64,000 nt of DNA from Mediterraneibacter faecis JCM 15917 (lineage in GTDB: Bacteria > Bacillota > Clostridia > Lachnospirales > Lachnospiraceae), in assembly GCA_001312505.1 (NCBI GenBank), contig BBDW01000007.1:93864-157863 (forward strand), written 5' to 3'. The first letter of the stretch is position 1. Each line of letters begins with the position of its first letter. This document shows positions 28,753-39,894 of this stretch, piece by piece. The notes below the pieces were generated by a model. The model was given only the letters and a program-made list of their open reading frames with translations. It had not been told where the DNA came from and made no database searches. A program made the position numbers and the translations under genes.

Positions 28753-28855
28753 TGTAAGAAACCTCCTAAGTTTTTTTCTACTTAGAATCATTCTCACTCT
28801 TTGAATAAGATATTCCATGAAGTACTGAATTTTATAAAGTTTTAGTCCTTGACAA

Positions 28856-30462
28856 TCAAATATCCCATTTATCTGACAAATTATTAATCTGCGACTCGAA
28901 TTTTGCTTTGTCTTTATTCGCGAGACCTTCGTTCTTGTAAATAACATCAAGTAAACGCTTTCCTGCTGCAACAAGACGTTCAAACGCCGCATCCGCTTTA
29001 CGCTGTGCCGGTTTTTTCGCCTTCACCGGAATCTTTACACCTTCACTTAAGATCTCATTTGTCAAGAGGTCTGCTTCACTACACGGAAACGGTGCATAAG
29101 CCTGATATCCAAACTTTTCTTCCACCGTCTTTGCAAACTCTTCTGTTACAGTATCTTCACCATGCACAACAAAGACGCGTTGTGGCGCCTCTTTAAACGC
29201 TCCCAGCCATTTTAAGAGCCCATTCATATCCGCATGACCACTAATTCCATGAAGGCTCTCAATTCTTGCCTTAACTTCAATCGGCTCACCGAACAGCTTC
29301 ACGTTCTTTTCGCCCTCGATCAGTCTGCGTCCTAAAGTGCCCATTGCCTGATACCCAACAAAAAGAATCGTACACTCTTCTCTCCACAAATTATGCTTCA
29401 GATGGTGACGGATACGACCAGCATCGCACATTCCGGAAGCTGAGATGATCACCTTTGGTTTCTCGATAAAATTGATCATCTTAGAATCATCACTTGTTGT
29501 TGCAGTCTTAAGTCCATCAAATATAAGTGGATTAATCCCTGCATTAACAAGTGCAAGTGCATCCTCATCAAAACACTCTCTCATATTTTTTGTAAATATC
29601 TTCGTTGCCTCAATTGCAAGCGGACTGTCCAGATATACTTCGAAATTCTGATATTCTTTTAATAATTCCTTTTCTTTGATCTCACGTATAAAATAGAGGA
29701 GTTCCTGAGTTCTGCCCACAGCAAAGGAAGGAATAACAACATTTCCCCCCCTTTATCAAATGTCTCTTTCAGGATTCTTGTAAAATCTCCCAGATAATCC
29801 GGTTTTTCCTGCGTATGCAGCCGGTTGCCATACGTAGACTCCATCACAATATAGTCCGCACTCTCTGTATAAGCCGGGTCTTTAATAATCGGCTGATCCA
29901 GATTTCCAATATCTCCGGAAAATACAATCTTCTTTGTCACTCCGTCTTCTGTTGCCCAGACTTCAATACTTGCTGATCCAAGCAGATGTCCTACATCTGT
30001 AAACCGGATCTGGATCCCCTCACAGATTGTAATGCGCTCCCCATACTGACAAGGCACAAGCAATTCAATCGCATTAAGTGCATCCTGCATCTCATAAACC
30101 GGTTCATACTCCGGCTTTCCTGCTCTCCTGCCTTTTCGATTTCTCCACTCTGCCTCAAATTCCTGAATATGCGCACTGTCACGAAGCATGATATTACACA
30201 AATCCGCTGTCGCATAGGTAGTGAAAATCTGCCCTTTAAACCCATCCTTTGCAAGCTTTGGCAACATTCCGGAATGATCAATATGTGCATGTGTGAGGAA
30301 TACATAATCTACGTCTGTTGCGCTGATCGGAAGTCCCGGATTCTCATACAGATCCGGGCCCTGTTCCATACCGCAGTCAACCAAAATATTCTTTCCTGCT
30401 ACTTGCAGAAAATGACAGCTTCCCGTAACCTCATGGGCTGCACCTACAAATGTTAATTTCAT
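28856..30462 (-). CDS. Beta-CASP metallo-beta-lactamase-fold hydrolase (RNase-like), frameshifted
   Basis: Starts MKLTFVGAAHEVTGSCHFLQ. It has the metal-binding motif FLTHAHIDHSG, DVGHLLGSASIEV and VFSGDIGN. The C-terminal part has VIISASGMCDAGRIRHHLKH and GISGHADMNGLL, typical of beta-CASP/RMMBL nucleases of the KH-less CPSF-like type. A 7-base run near 29744 (two bases too many) breaks the frame where the family reads FDKGGNVVIPSFAVGRTQEL. Corrected length is about 534 residues. It lies between sigE and sigG. An RNA-processing role is inferred from family. Confidence 0.85.
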
Positions 30463-30579
30463 ACATCCTCAACCTTTCTGTCCTGTATCTTTTCTTTTTA
30501 ATCTTCAGATACTTTTTCTTTTATTTTAACACCATACGGGAAATTGTACATCTTTCTTTTTATTAAATTTTTGTAACTG

Positions 30580-31320
30580 TTATTCATACCGGACCATTTC
30601 CATCCGAAGTCTGTGCATAATTTTCTTTTCCAGTCTTGATATATAAGACTGAGAGATTCCAAGTTGATCCGCAACCTCCTTCTGCGTCATTTCTTTTCCC
30701 TCCGGATGATCCAGTCCAAACCTCATACGAACGATTAATTTCTCTCTTCCTGACAATTTATTCAAGGCACGAAACAGAATCTTTCTTTCTGCCTCATCCT
30801 CCAGATCCCGATAAATTGTGTCCTCTTCTGTCCCAAGAATATCAGATAGAAGCAGTTCATTTCCATCCCAATCTACATTTAAAGGTTCGTCAATGGAAAC
30901 TTCCATCTTCGTCTTACTGTTTCGTCTCAAATACATCAAAATCTCATTCTCAATACAACGTGAAGCATATGTTGCCAGTTTAATTTTCTTTGATGGATTA
31001 AATGTATTGATTGCTTTGATCAGGCCGATGGTACCAATAGAAATCAAATCTTCTACACCTACTCCTGTATTATCAAACTTCTTTGCTATATAAACAACCA
31101 GGCGCAAATTATGTTCAATCAGTATCTTTCTCGCCTTTTCATCTCGATCTGTTCCAAGCCACCTTACCACCTCACGTTCTTTTTCATTTTCCAATGGTGG
31201 AGGAAGAACCTCACTGCCTCCTATGTAATGAATCTCCTGTTGGCCACCAAATAAAACCGTCCTGACATTTGGTACAATCCTTAATTTAAATTTCTCCGGC
31301 ACAGCCACTTTAACCATCAT
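30580..31320 (-). CDS. sigE: RNA polymerase sigma-E, mother-cell sporulation sigma factor
   Basis: A 246-residue sigma-70 family protein. A pro-sequence-like N-terminus ([20 protein letters not shown]) precedes [12 protein letters not shown]. Region 2 has [40 protein letters not shown] and [19 protein letters not shown]. Region 4 has [10 protein letters not shown] and [20 protein letters not shown]. It lies directly downstream of spoIIGA, which encodes its processing protease, as in Bacillus and clostridia. It is intact with no long G/C runs. Confidence 0.95.
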   Translation of the reverse strand: MMVKVAVPEKFKLRIVPNVRTVLFGGQQEIHYIGGSEVLPPPLENEKEREVVRWLGTDRDEKARKILIEHNLRLVVYIAKKFDNTGVGVEDLISIGTIGLIKAINTFNPSKKIKLATYASRCIENEILMYLRRNSKTKMEVSIDEPLNVDWDGNELLLSDILGTEEDTIYRDLEDEAERKILFRALNKLSGREKLIVRMRFGLDHPEGKEMTQKEVADQLGISQSYISRLEKKIMHRLRMEMVRYE

Positions 31321-31374
31321 ATAAATTCCTCCTGGTTTCTTTCTTACATCTTCTGTTGCAGCACAGTTTTTTAT

Positions 31375-32154
31375 TCACAGCATCTGCACCTTACAGTTCA
31401 ATATCAATTGATAATCTTCCTCCCCACTGATCGGTGATTCGCTCACACCGATCAACGGAGATTCTATCCATTCTTTTTCATTTATTTCCACACACATTTT
31501 CCTAATCCGGAAAATTTTCATAATGCCACTACCATGAACACTTCGATATGGAATATACCTGAATTCCATTGCTTCTTTCATTACCTGATGATAAAAATTA
31601 CAATCCAGTACATGCACCCCTTCACCACTGAGTGGATCTGTCAGGCAGTTTCCCGTATCCCTCAATGCATGAACCTTATAACTATCTGCTTCTGTAAATA
31701 AAATCACTTCACAGCACCGTTCCTGCTCTATCTTAAGAACTTTCAAGAACTTCCAGGCCATCAGAATCCCCCCCTGTGAGCTAAGCACCGCAATCCCATA
31801 AAACAGACTGATATAATGCAGATAAGGACGAAACATCATCAACGTGCCCCCCCAGGAACATTCCAAAAAGGTAAAGCAATCCCATTCCTTTGAGTATCTG
31901 GAGCATACATTGTTTCCTATTTTTTAACCAAAGCATACAAAATGGAATCACCAGATAAAAGGCTATGTTTTTCATCCAGGCGGGAACAGATACAACCACC
32001 ATCAGACATGTCAACACACTTCCAAGGAATGCTCCGGATAAAACTCCTTTAAAACTATATTTTCCACCCGTAATCCGTTCTGTCACGAAAAGTAACAGGC
32101 TATCCATCATGAAATTTTCCAGAAAAAAAGATCTATGTACAACTCATAGTGCAT
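31375..32154 (-). CDS. spoIIGA: SpoIIGA sigma-E processing peptidase (frameshifted)
   Basis: A membrane-bound aspartic protease that activates pro-sigma-E. The N-terminal half has several membrane helices (GVLSGAFLGSVLTCLMVVVS, IAFYLVIPFCMLWL). The C-terminal half holds the catalytic motif ALRDTGNCLTDPLSG. The ATG at 32154 starts MHYELYIDLFF. One base is missing near 32125 (FFLENFMMDS) and one is too many in a 7-base run near 31846 (FLGGTLMMF), so three open frames result. A further 7-base run at 31769 adds a Gly. Corrected, it is about 260 residues. Confidence 0.85.
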
Positions 32155-32285
32155 CTTCCACCTTCCTTTTCATTTCGAGTCATCCTCGATATCATATAGA
32201 ATTATAAAATTTGCTCTTTGGAAATTTTGTCAGATACTGACAGTAAAACAGAAAGAAAATAGAAGAATTTCTGACATCCTTCGAC

Positions 32286-32318
32286 ATAAAAAAACGGCCT
32301 GATACTTCAGACCGTTTC
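32286..32318 (-). terminator. Terminator after ftsZ
   Basis: On the minus strand ACGGTCTGA pairs with TCAGGCCGT across four bases, followed by TTTTTTTA. It ends the mraZ-to-ftsZ division cluster before spoIIGA. Confidence 0.85.
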
Positions 32319-32335
32319 ATCATTTTTCAATTCAA

Positions 32336-33523
32336 TTATTTCTTAAAGAAATCCGGAATCTTAATAGACTGCTCTCTTACTCCACCAGTTGTTGATCTTG
32401 GCTGCAGTGTTGGCATTGTTCCACCCTGCGGTCTTACTGTTGATGTCTGAGCTGTTCTTTGTGCTGTATAGTCATAAGATGGTCTTGCATGACTTTCTAC
32501 ACCATTCGGAAGAATAGAACTTGTCTTCTGCTGTCCTTCCAGTCTTGCTTTCAGCTTGGATGCACTTCCGCCTACATTATGTAAGCCTGTAGCAATAACT
32601 GTGATTGTACATTCATCAGACTTTGTATCATCATACATAGCACCGAAGATGATACTTGCACTTTCTCCTGCAAGCTCCTGTACATAATCAGCTGCATCAG
32701 AAGCATCCATAAGTGTAATGTCTCCAGATACATTAACGATAACATTAGATGCACCTGTGATTGTTGTCTCAAGCAGTGGACTGGCAACAGCCTGCTTAAC
32801 TGCTTCGAGTGCCTTGTCATCTCCGCGTCCTGCACCGATACCGATGTGTGCAATACCTTTATCCTTCATAACTGTCTGGATATCAGCAAAGTCAAGGTTG
32901 ATCAGAGATGGTACATTGATCAGGTCTGTGATACCCTGAATACCCTGCTGAAGAACCTCGTCAGCCTTTTTCAAAGCTTCTGGCATAGTAGTACGTCTGT
33001 CTACAACTTCAAGCAGTTTGTCATTCGGGATAACGATGATTGTATCAACGTTTTCCTTTAATTTATCAATACCATTGATTGCATTCTGCATTCTTGTCTT
33101 GGATTCGAAACGGAAAGGCTTTGTGACAACTCCTACTGTCAGAGCGCCCTGCTCTTTCGCAATTCTTGCGATAACCGGAGCAGCACCTGTTCCAGTTCCG
33201 CCTCCCATACCGCAGGTAACAAATACCATATCTGCACCTTTTAATGCAGCCTGGATCTCCTCAGCGCTTTCTTCTGCTGCCTTCTCTCCCATCTCAGGCT
33301 GTGCACCAGCACCAAGTCCTTTTGTCAGTTTTTCACCGATCTGCATAAGTGTCGGTGCTTTACACAGCTGTAATGCCTGTTTATCTGTATTCACAGCTAT
33401 GAATTCTACGCCTGCAATCTGTTCGTCGATCATTCGGTTCACGGCATTGTTACCGCCTCCGCCGACTCCGACAACAATAATTCTTGCAGCCGCTTCAGAT
33501 TCGTTGGTTTTAATTTCTAACAA
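32336..33523 (-). CDS. ftsZ: Cell division GTPase FtsZ
   Basis: Forms the Z ring. Starts [20 protein letters not shown] from a TTG at 33523, chosen because AAAGGAGG is eight bases upstream; an in-frame ATG at 33565 has no such site. GTP-binding motifs [13 protein letters not shown] and [19 protein letters not shown], plus the T7 loop [11 protein letters not shown], are present. The C-terminal peptide is [10 protein letters not shown]. The family start is often annotated as ATG; here TTG best fits homologues. It is intact, about 395 residues. Confidence 0.95.
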   Translation of the reverse strand: MLEIKTNESEAAARIIVVGVGGGGNNAVNRMIDEQIAGVEFIAVNTDKQALQLCKAPTLMQIGEKLTKGLGAGAQPEMGEKAAEESAEEIQAALKGADMVFVTCGMGGGTGTGAAPVIARIAKEQGALTVGVVTKPFRFESKTRMQNAINGIDKLKENVDTIIVIPNDKLLEVVDRRTTMPEALKKADEVLQQGIQGITDLINVPSLINLDFADIQTVMKDKGIAHIGIGAGRGDDKALEAVKQAVASPLLETTITGASNVIVNVSGDITLMDASDAADYVQELAGESASIIFGAMYDDTKSDECTITVIATGLHNVGGSASKLKARLEGQQKTSSILPNGVESHARPSYDYTAQRTAQTSTVRPQGGTMPTLQPRSTTGGVREQSIKIPDFFKK

Positions 33524-33673
33524 GAGTAGTTCCTCCTTTGTCGTCTTATTAATTCTTATATACATCCCTTATTTTAATTGAACGATACAATTCAATAAGT
33601 ATATAATAAAGTCTTTTCCGTAAATAATCAATAGATTTTTTCTTATTTTTGGTTTTTTTCCAACAATTCAGCT

Positions 33674-34445
33674 TCAAGACTGCGGTGTAAAGTTAATTGA
33701 TGCTGAATCTGCTTCATAATTCTCAAGATGAAGTACCCCCCCCGCCTGATCCGGATACTGTTCCTTCAGCTTCTCAAGAATCGGTTTGATCTGTGCAATT
33801 CTGATCTCATATTCTTTATTCCCAATTAAAACTTCTACTGATCCAAAATATAATACCACACTCTGTTCATTAGCATATACCAGTTTATCCGGTGTAAGTG
33901 AATATTTCACCAGATACTTTGAAGCCTCTGCGATCAAAGTGAATGCACTGTCATCTTCCACCGGAATCTTTTTTCCGATCTCTACTTTCGATGCATCGAA
34001 AGAAAGTCCTTCCACATAAGGTACTCCTGTAAAAGTTTTCTTGCTTTCAAAAAGTGCTGTCCCCCCCTTCCGGTCAAAATATAAATTTGTATCACTTGAA
34101 AGAAACATAACCGGATTTTCCTTTCTCTTTCACATGCGCAACAAGCGTCCATGGATTTTCAAATGTCAATTTCATTTCTTCCACAACTGACGGAACTTCT
34201 GCATCTGTATAATTATATTTCCAGAATAAATACACCGTATTCATGGAGAGTTTATCTTTCTCGAGCCAGCTGATGATTGAATTCTCTCCGTAATATTCAT
34301 TTCCCTTCACCTTTATACTGCGTGTCTGAAAGAGTAGAACAAACACTACAATCAACAGTAATACTACAATAAAGCGGAACATCCCTCTCTTCTTTTTCTT
34401 CTTTTTTTCATTGATCAGATTCCTTCCTCTGTTCATGTTTTCCAT
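33674..34445 (-). CDS. divIB: DivIB/FtsQ division protein (frameshifted)
   Basis: A bitopic divisome protein. A Lys-rich cytoplasmic N-terminus (INEKKKKKKRGMF) is followed by one helix (FIVVLLLIVVFVLLF) and then a POTRA-type domain (IKVKGNEYYGENSIISWLEK). ATG 34445 (MENMNRGRN) is chosen since GGAG lies seven bases upstream. One extra T near 34103 separates KGKSGYVS from SSDTNLYFDRKG. Runs of 7 and 8 near 34061 and 33736 add Gly in frame. The C-terminal part ends NFTPQS. It lies between ftsW and ftsZ. Confidence 0.82.
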
Positions 34446-34479
34446 ACCCGGACTCCATCTGTATGAAATACAGGCAACT

Positions 34480-35568
34480 CTATTGTACCAAACGTGATAT
34501 GCTAAGGACAAGCCCCATTTCCAAAAGCAGAAAAACAACTGACGTTCCACCATAACTGATAAACGGAAGTGTAATTCCTGTATTCGGTATAGAATTTGTG
34601 ACGACAGCAATATTCAATATTACCTGAATCATCATATGTGCCATGGCTCCCACTGCAATCAACGCACCAAAAAGATCCGGTGCGTGTGTTGCAATCACAA
34701 AAAATCTCCAGATTAAAATCAGAAACAGTACAATGATAGTCCCCGCACCAACAAGCCCTAATTCTTCACAGACAATAGAAAAAATCATATCATTCTGTGC
34801 TTCCGGCAGGAATCCCAGTTTTTGTACACTGTTTCCCAGCCCCCCCCGGCCAAACAGTCCTCCACTTCCAATTGCATAAAGTCCTTGCAATGTCTGATAT
34901 CCTTTTTCATACTTCTCCGGATTTCGCCAGATTGCAAGTCGCTCCAGCCGATAGCTTTCCAAGGCGAGAAAAATTCCCATAAATCCAACTCCTGATACGG
35001 CCATCCATATAAACTGTGCATATCTTGGACTTGCAACAAAAATCAATGTAACTGCGATTCCGAGGATAATGATTGCTGTACTCAGATTACTTGCTCCTAC
35101 CAGACCGACAACCGGAAGGATTGAAAGCATCATTCCGGACATTATCCGAAGTTTTGATATTTTTTTCACATTTCGGTTGATCAGCCAGGCCAGAAACAAG
35201 ATCACTGCTACTTTAGCAAATTCTGAAGGCTGAAAAGAAAACGGACCCAAAGACAACCATCTTTTGGATCCGTTATATTCTTTTCCGAATGCCATGACAG
35301 CAATGGATAAACCGATTGCAGCCAGATATGCTGGCACAGCAAGTGGAATCCATCTGTGATAATCAATTCTCGCGATCCATAGCATTCCTGCCATTCCAAG
35401 AACTGTAGCCAGTCCCTGCTTTTTCAGATAATAATAAGAATCATGAAACTTCACCCTGCCGTTATATGCACTTGTACTGGTCAGAAGGATCAGACCAACC
35501 AGTACGAGAATCAGCACCGTCACAAGCAGTGTATCATCATACGTGTGCTTCTTTGCAGGACGCTTCAA
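34480..35568 (-). CDS. ftsW: SEDS glycosyltransferase FtsW
   Basis: A polytopic peptidoglycan polymerase with about ten membrane segments. Typical motifs: WLSLGPFSFQPSEFAKVAVI, NLSTAIIILGIAV, LQGLYAIGSGGLFG, EAQNDMIFSIVCEELGLVG and SIPNTGITLPFISYGGTS. It lies next to murD and divIB, the classic ftsW/spoVE position. A second SEDS gene at 45607 means one of the two is probably sporulation-specific SpoVE. An 8-base run near 34840 adds a Gly in the loop after GGLFGRG. Confidence 0.9.
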   Translation of the reverse strand: MKRPAKKHTYDDTLLVTVLILVLVGLILLTSTSAYNGRVKFHDSYYYLKKQGLATVLGMAGMLWIARIDYHRWIPLAVPAYLAAIGLSIAVMAFGKEYNGSKRWLSLGPFSFQPSEFAKVAVILFLAWLINRNVKKISKLRIMSGMMLSILPVVGLVGASNLSTAIIILGIAVTLIFVASPRYAQFIWMAVSGVGFMGIFLALESYRLERLAIWRNPEKYEKGYQTLQGLYAIGSGGLFGRGGLGNSVQKLGFLPEAQNDMIFSIVCEELGLVGAGTIIVLFLILIWRFFVIATHAPDLFGALIAVGAMAHMMIQVILNIAVVTNSIPNTGITLPFISYGGTSVVFLLLEMGLVLSISRLVQ

Positions 35569-35581
35569 TACAGTTCACCCT

Positions 35582-36967
35582 TTACAGATTATTTACAAGC
35601 TCTTTAAACTTATCTCCACGTTCTTCATAATTCTTAAACATTCCCCAACTTGCACATGCAGGAGAAAGGAGTACTGCATCTCCCGGTTTTGCATTCTCTA
35701 CACATTTTGCAAATGCTTCCTCAAATGTATCCGCCATCTCAATATCTTCAAATCCATGTGCTCTGGCTGTCTCTGCGATCTTGTCACGTGTCGCACCAAG
35801 AAGTACTAATTTTTTTACTTTTCCATCAAAGGAATCGATCCATTCATCATAAGCAGAATCCTTATCATAACCTCCACCAATCAGAACTGTCGGACGATTC
35901 ATCGCCTGAATCCCCCCCTTAATTGCTGCATCTGGGTTTGTTCCCTTGGAATCATTGTAATATACAACTCCATTCTTTTCTGCCACATATTCAATACGAT
36001 GTTCGACCCCCCCCTGGAACTCTTTCAGCGTTCTGCGGATCACATCTACCGGAACCCCCCCATATGCTGCTGCCATTCCGGCTGCTGCCATCGCATTCTC
36101 ATGATTGTGTGTTCCAAGAATATTCAATTCATCTACATGACACACCGGTGTCTTCTCTCCGTTCATCGCAAGAACGATCTGACCATTTTCCAGATAGATT
36201 CCTTCTTCTAATATACGCTGACTGCTGAAATATAGAACCTTTGACTTTACATTTTCTCCAAATGCCCTTGTCACATCATCTTCGTAATTCAGAACACAAG
36301 TATCTTTCTCTGTCTGATTCTTCGCAATATTTTCCTTTGCCTCTATGTATGCTTCCATCGTATGATGGCGGTTCAGATGATCCGGAGTAATATTCAGGAT
36401 CGCGCTGACTCTCGGACAGAATGTCTGAATTGTTTCTAACTGAAAGCTGCTCATCTCAGCAACAATTACAGAATCCTCTCTTGTCTGGAGTGCAATACTC
36501 GTATATGGATTACCGATATTTCCTACCACAAAGCTGCTCTGCGCATAGTTTTTCATAATTTCTCCAAGCAGGGAAGTGGTCGTTGTCTTTCCGTTCGTTC
36601 CAGTAATTGCAAGAACATCACCTTTTCCAAAGGCATATGCAAGCTCGATCTCGCCCCAGATTGGAAGTCCTTTCTCACGCATCTCATTTACGATTGGAAG
36701 ATCTGTCGGAACACCCGGACTCATTACAACAAGAGAAAGTTTATCAAGAAGTTCTTCTTTCCTGTCTCCCTCAAGTGTTCCAAGGACGATTTCCAGTGAC
36801 TCACTGTCCCCCCCGCCTTCAATCTTTGCACGGATCTCTTCCGGATTCAGCTTATCGTTACCATCATACAATACGACCTTTGCTTCTTCTTTCAAAAGGA
36901 GCTCACACGCTGCCTCTCCACTGATTCCAGAGCCAAACACTAATACATTTTTATCTTTTACAACCAT
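35582..36967 (-). CDS. murD: UDP-N-acetylmuramoylalanine-D-glutamate ligase
   Basis: Adds D-Glu to UDP-MurNAc-Ala. The N-terminal Rossmann part KNVLVFGSGISGEAACELLL is followed by ATP-binding VLAITGTNGKTTTTSLLGEI, NITPDHLNRHHTMEAYIEAK, HNHENAMAAAGMAAAYG, YYNDSKGTNPDAA and LLSPACASWGMFKNYEERG. 461 residues, full length. Four runs of 7-8 (near 35912, 36007, 36056 and 36810) each give an in-frame extra residue compared with the family, including FQGGVEHR and AIKGGIQA. Confidence 0.95.
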   Translation of the reverse strand: MVVKDKNVLVFGSGISGEAACELLLKEEAKVVLYDGNDKLNPEEIRAKIEGGGDSESLEIVLGTLEGDRKEELLDKLSLVVMSPGVPTDLPIVNEMREKGLPIWGEIELAYAFGKGDVLAITGTNGKTTTTSLLGEIMKNYAQSSFVVGNIGNPYTSIALQTREDSVIVAEMSSFQLETIQTFCPRVSAILNITPDHLNRHHTMEAYIEAKENIAKNQTEKDTCVLNYEDDVTRAFGENVKSKVLYFSSQRILEEGIYLENGQIVLAMNGEKTPVCHVDELNILGTHNHENAMAAAGMAAAYGGVPVDVIRRTLKEFQGGVEHRIEYVAEKNGVVYYNDSKGTNPDAAIKGGIQAMNRPTVLIGGGYDKDSAYDEWIDSFDGKVKKLVLLGATRDKIAETARAHGFEDIEMADTFEEAFAKCVENAKPGDAVLLSPACASWGMFKNYEERGDKFKELVNNL

Positions 36968-36971
36968 TCTT

Positions 36972-37927
36972 TTATACCCCCATAAGAGCGATCAGGCAAA
37001 GAATTGCCGTCACAATAGAAAATACTGCCACTACCCGTGTCTCTGACCATCCGCAAAGCTCGAAATGATGATGAATCGGTGCCATCTTAAAGAGACGCTT
37101 TCCTCCTGTCTTTTTGAAATATGTTACCTGCAGAATAACTGAAATAACTTCTACAAGATAAATAAATCCGACAATAATGATATACAGCGGCATCTGCATC
37201 ATATACGCTGTTCCTGCAACAAAACCACCCAGTGCAAGAGAACCTGTATCTCCCATGAACACACTGGCCGGATACACATTAAAAAGAAGGAATCCCATCA
37301 ATGCACCGACAACTGCGCAAGTGATCGGCTCAATCCCACTTTTCGTTCCAATTGCTACAACCGTGAAAAATGTTGCCACCAGAACAGTTACACTTGATGC
37401 AAGACCATCCAGTCCGTCCGTAAAGTTTGTTCCATTAACTGTACCGATTACTGCAAAGAAAAGAACCGGAATCGCAAGCCATCCAAGATTCAATTCATAA
37501 CCGCCGGAGAATGGAACGATCATTGTAAGCGGAATCTTCGCTACTTTTACGATGTAAACGCAAAAATTGCTGTTACTACAATCTGGAGTGCCATCTTCTG
37601 CATTGGAAAAAGTCCGTCTGAACGTTTCATGACAACTTTAAGATAATCATCCAGAAATCCAATCAGTCCGAATCCTACTGTAAGGAAAAGTACCGGGATG
37701 ATCTTTGGATAGTCTTTCACATAAAACAGGGACGTAATCACAACAGCTGCCAGAATGATAATACCTCCCATTGTAGGTGTTCCTGCCTTCTTTAAATGAG
37801 ACTGTACACCCTCCACACGCTCCGTCTGACCCATCTTTAACCTTCTCAGGAAAGGAATGACCACCGGTCCAAGCACAAGGCTTATAACAAATGCAATCAA
37901 TACCGGAATCACTACATGACTGTTCAT
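36972..37927 (-). CDS. mraY: Phospho-MurNAc-pentapeptide transferase (one frameshift)
   Basis: Makes lipid I. A multi-spanning membrane protein with KKAGTPTMGGIIIL, FGLIGFLDDYLKVVMKR, TVNGTNFTDGLDGLASSV and the HHHFELCGWSE segment near the C-terminus. A T missing near 37556 (family: AIFAFYIVKVAKIPLT) breaks the frame and leaves two open pieces. Corrected length is about 318 residues. It is positioned between the PBP and murD as usual. Confidence 0.92.
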
Positions 37928-38076
37928 ATATACACCTCTTCATTTCTTTTGTTTTACACAGAGAATCCTTCTTATGTACTTTTCTGTCATCAGATGATGT
38001 GAGTGTCAAAAATAAATTTTGCCACTCACTGATGTAACCGGATTCTCAAAATGCACTTTACAGTATACTCCATTGG

Positions 38077-39811
38077 TCAGTTTTTTTCAATCCCGAGATA
38101 CGGAAGTACATTGTCATAGATGCTGCGCAAAACCGGAGCTGCAATCGTTCCTCCGTAATAAATCCCCCCCTGTGGGTTACGGATCACTACAATTCCAAGA
38201 ACCTGCGGATCTTCCGCCGGTGCAAACCCTATAAATGATGAAATATACTTGTTTGCGCTTCTTGGAAGAGTCTGTGATGTTGCAGTCTTGCCTCCGATCG
38301 AATATCCTTCAATGTATCCATTTTTACCAGATCCTTCTTCTACCACACTCTTCAGAAGTATTCTCATCGTCTCCGATGTTTTTTCAGATACAATCCCATT
38401 CTTCTTTTTGTATTTCAGCTTTCGTATCTCTGTTCCGTCTTTTTCAAGAACTGCCACTCCAAAATGCGGTGTCACCCGGTATCCCCCATTAACCAGCGAA
38501 CTTACTGTTGTTGCCATTTGAACCGGTGTTACCTGGAACGACTGTCCAAATGAAATCGTTGCCAATTCCACAAGACCAATATCTTCTACGTTATGCATAA
38601 TTGTTCCCGCTTCACCCGGAAGATCAATATTCGTCAGACTAAGTAATCCAAACTGTTTAAAATAAGCATAAAATTTCTCTGCTCCAAGCCGAAGACCAAT
38701 ATCAATAAATACCGGATTACAGGAATTCTGTATCCCCTGAATAAACGTTTCCTGTCCATGTCCACCAACCTTATGACACCGGATTTTTCTGTCTTCTACA
38801 ATCCGGTATCCCGGACAGGAAAATGTATCCGACAAAGAAACGACACCTTCTTCAAGACATGCTGATGCTGTAATGATTTTAAACGTTGATCCCGGCTCAT
38901 ATGTGTCATTAATACAGGGATTTCGCCACATCTGATTTAACATCTCCTGAGCCTGTTCATCCGTCTGTTCTGTATTTTCATCCACATCAATCAATTCAAA
39001 AGGGGGGTATTCAGATTAAATTCCGGTGTATTTACCATTGCAAATATCTCTCCGTCCTGCGGATTCATAAGCAATACAGATACACTATCCGCCTGTTTTT
39101 CCTCCTGAACCTTTTTTGCTGCCTGTTCACAGTACTTCTGAATATTATGATCCAGACTGATCTGAAGCGTGTTCCCAGCCACAGGTTCAATCCTGTCTTC
39201 TGCTACTTTCTCAAGTTCGACTCCTCTCGCATCCGTCACTGTAAGAATGGTTCCATCGGTTCCTTTTAATACCTCTTCATATTTTACTTCAAGTCCGATG
39301 ATTCCCTGGTTGTCCCCCCCACCTGTAAATCCAAGAACTCTGGATGCAAATGTATCATAAGGATAATATCTTTTAAAATCCTCATCTACTTTTACTCCTG
39401 CAAGATCCAGATTACGGATTCTATCCCCCCGTTTCTTTTTCCACATTTGTTTTAATTTTTTCCATCGAAGACACTTTTTCTACTTTTTTACGGATGTTTT
39501 CTTCCTCTTCCCCCCCAAGTTCCTGACAGAGAGCTGCGATCACCTGTTCCGGATCTTTCATCTGATTATGAATCACGGAAATTGTGCATACCGTCCTGTT
39601 CGTTGCCAGGACAACTCCATTTCTGTCAACAATCTCTCCTCTTGCCGCTTTGATTTTTCTTTCTCGCTCATGAAGATCTTTCGCCAGCTTCTGATAATGT
39701 GCAGCATCAAAAATCATCAGATAAACAAGTCTTCCGAAAAGAGCCGAAATCAAAAGAACTGCGCAGAAAAAACAAACATTGTTTTTTTCGGTTATATGTT
39801 TTATTTTTCAC
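38077..39811 (-). CDS. Class B penicillin-binding protein, SpoVD/FtsI type (frameshifted)
   Basis: A transpeptidase partner of a SEDS polymerase. One N-terminal membrane helix (FFCAVLLISALFGRLVYLMI), then the dimerization domain (ARGEIVDRNGVVLATNRTVC). Active-site motifs: YEPGSTFK, NSCNP and GGKTATSQ; note KTA where KTG is usual. No PASTA domain. A GTG at 39811 (VKNKTYNRKK) fits as start. One extra T near 39770 and two extra bases in runs near 39425 and 39002 break the frame. Runs of 7 near 39510, 39313 and 38164 add in-frame Gly. Corrected, about 570 residues. Confidence 0.85.
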
Positions 39812-39818
39812 AAAAAAC

Positions 39819-39866
39819 AACTCCGAGAAAGACATTTCTACAATGTATTATGTCTTTTTCGGAGTT
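39819..39866 (-). promoter_or_regulatory. Terminator-like hairpin covering the ribosome site of the downstream PBP
   Basis: On the minus strand AACTCCGAAAAAGACAT pairs with ATGTCTTTCTCGGAGTT, followed by a T-rich stretch that runs straight into the GTG start at 39811. The GGAG that should recruit ribosomes is inside the second stem arm. It could terminate transcription after the upstream PBP and control entry into the next one. Confidence 0.7.
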
Positions 39867-39894
39867 ATTCCTGTTTGCCTGTCTGCTATAACAC

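Noticed and set aside
28453..28992. A longer sigG start at 28992
   Set aside because: The first 80 residues of that frame have no sigma-factor similarity and the ribosome site and family start are at 28752.
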